A stretch of DNA of 39,817 bases from Methylotenera sp. GTDB lineage: Bacteria > Pseudomonadota > Gammaproteobacteria > Burkholderiales > Methylophilaceae. The number at the start of each line of letters is the position of its first letter. The stretch's first letter is position 1. The stretch spans positions 1 to 39,817 of the forward strand of contig JABFQV010000019.1 of assembly GCA_013141495.1 (NCBI GenBank). The letters run 5' to 3'. The translations under genes were made by a program, and so were the position numbers. The notes under the pieces are model-generated. The model did no database searches and was not told the DNA's origin. It worked only from the letters and a program-made list of their open reading frames with translations. Shown one piece after another: positions 38,785 to 39,817 of this stretch.

Positions 38785-39817
38785 ACCGCCTCCACCATAT
38801 CACTCACTAAAGTAACAACCTCAGCTTCAAAACCAAATACATCCACCACGCGCACACACACCTTTCGTACACCAGCAATGGCTGGCACATTCACTACCGC
38901 TTTAGTCACAACGCGTAAATGGTCACCGTCATTTTCAACATTGCCTCGATAATCTTGCCAAACAGACCTAAAAACTACGCCGTCGTAATGTGGGTCAACT
39001 GCCCAATATTCAATGAGTGCTAGCGGCTCTTGGTTAATCACCGCTTGCAGTTTTTCACGGTTGGCTTCGTCTAAGTTAATGGCTTCGGGCGAAAGCAATA
39101 CGTAGTTTTTAAGGTTAATGGTGAGCGTCTCAAATGAGTTACCCCCTCCCTCTGCTAGGGGGACGGCTGGGGTGGGGGTGCTACCGTGACGATTTACCCG
39201 CGTAATCGGATAAATCGTCAAATACTGCAAACTACTAAAGCGCACTTGCCCACGTAGTTTTTCAGCACTGCCTTTTTTCTTTAATCTATCCATTAAATCA
39301 GGCGGAATCACCAGCACTTCTAAACGACTATCATTAAGCGCGGTAATGGTTTCACCAATAGAAGGCTCAAAGTTCCAGCCTAACACCACCACTTTATCCC
39401 AGCCGCCCATTAAGCTATCGCGCTGGGCAATGGCTTTTTTCAAGGTGGCGGTGCCAGTGAGTTTGTTGGGTGAATCTGCTAGCACTAAGGTTTTATTACC
39501 ACCGTTATTTACTTGTCCTAAATTTCGCTGTGGATTATCTTCAGGTGATAAAGGCAATGCGCCATACAGTGACAGTACAATTTGCGATAAATCGCCCATG
39601 CGGAAGTTGCGCCCAAGGCTAGATTTAGCCGCTTCTACTTGATAATCTCCAATGGCTTGGTATAAAAATGGCTTGGCATTTTGGTCGATCAAGCGTTTGC
39701 GCATAATCATGCAAGCAGGCTTGCCTAAATCTGTAGTAATCCAATTACGTCCTAACTTCTCAACAACAGCGGCAGTTGTCCCTGAGCCTCCATTAAAGTC
39801 AGCAATGATTGAATTAT
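38781..39817 (-). CDS. Type III modification methyltransferase Mod, C-terminal part (5' end beyond window)
   Basis: The frame is open to the window edge. The first visible residues, [20 protein letters not shown], are the AdoMet-binding FxGxG motif of a beta-class N6-adenine methyltransferase, in which the catalytic DPPY comes earlier and so lies outside the window. The remaining 340 residues hold the mod C-terminal region with [36 protein letters not shown] and [20 protein letters not shown]. Mod recognises the site and methylates one strand for protection. A methionine at 39710 is internal and is not the true start. A G+C-rich repeat has been inserted in frame at 39139-39183. Confidence 0.93.
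   Translation of the reverse strand, partial: NSIIADFNGGSGTTAAVVEKLGRNWITTDLGKPACMIMRKRLIDQNAKPFLYQAIGDYQVEAAKSSLGRNFRMGDLSQIVLSLYGALPLSPEDNPQRNLGQVNNGGNKTLVLADSPNKLTGTATLKKAIAQRDSLMGGWDKVVVLGWNFEPSIGETITALNDSRLEVLVIPPDLMDRLKKKGSAEKLRGQVRFSSLQYLTIYPITRVNRHGSTPTPAVPLAEGGGNSFETLTINLKNYVLLSPEAINLDEANREKLQAVINQEPLALIEYWAVDPHYDGVVFRSVWQDYRGNVENDGDHLRVVTKAVVNVPAIAGVRKVCVRVVDVFGFEAEVVTLVSDMVEAV
39139..39183. repeat. In-frame palindromic repeat insertion within mod
   Basis: On the coding strand the sequence reads CACCCCCACCCCAGCCGTCC and continues through CCCTAGCAGAGGGAGGGGG, a dispersed intergenic repeat type with a CTAG-centred hairpin. It encodes a stretch close to [14 protein letters not shown], which breaks the otherwise conserved run from ITRVN to [15 protein letters not shown]. 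Length is compatible with the reading frame, so Mod continues through it. Confidence 0.7.

Overview
The window looks like chromosomal DNA of a methylotrophic betaproteobacterium of the Methylophilaceae (Methylotenera-like). This is inferred from a formaldehyde-activating-enzyme homologue, a zinc metallohydrolase of the quinoprotein-relay type, the betaproteobacterial style of the housekeeping genes (ThiC, GltBD, HemE, HemL, MutY, UppP, AsmA, YidB, RluB) and moderate-to-low G+C. No rRNA or tRNA gene and no CRISPR array was seen.

Layout. (1) 1-4758: a minus-strand operon of TonB-dependent receptor, YfiR-like periplasmic protein and membrane-bound CHASE8/HAMP/PAS/GGDEF(-EAL) protein, apparently c-di-GMP control tied to an outer-membrane receptor. 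A perfect 24-bp palindrome lies on the predicted transcription start. (2) 4759-7500: a scarred region holding a 29-bp-arm hairpin repeat, a sigma-54 regulator and an iron-containing redox enzyme that both lost their 5' ends at one junction, a 162-bp MITE-like element with TA duplications, and an SDR gene. (3) 7660-9870: a TPP riboswitch and thiC with its terminator. (4) 9879-15480: an accessory island. It begins with an AbrB/Doc toxin-antitoxin pair bracketed by thiC and a decayed copy of the thiC 3' end. A tightly packed operon follows: small coiled-coil-like protein, DNA C5-cytosine methyltransferase, GHKL (MORC/MutL-like) ATPase, an unrecognised protein and a DUF6339-like protein. (5) 15686-35687: housekeeping genes, namely rluB-yidB-uppP-asmA-mutY, a yqjDEK-like trio, the Fae homologue, GNAT, DoxX, metallohydrolase, cytochrome b561, hemE, gltD-gltB and hemL, with several palindromic intergenic repeats. 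(6) 35830-39817: a type III restriction-modification system, res complete and mod cut by the window edge, with a repeat inserted in frame inside mod.

The best candidate for a little-described system is the methyltransferase/GHKL-ATPase/two-accessory-protein operon at 10745-15480. It has the modification enzyme and ATPase expected of the MORC-type restriction-like systems, but no recognisable nuclease or helicase. Its first gene starts inside one arm of a perfect 19-bp inverted repeat. All functional calls come from reading motifs by eye; no database search was run.
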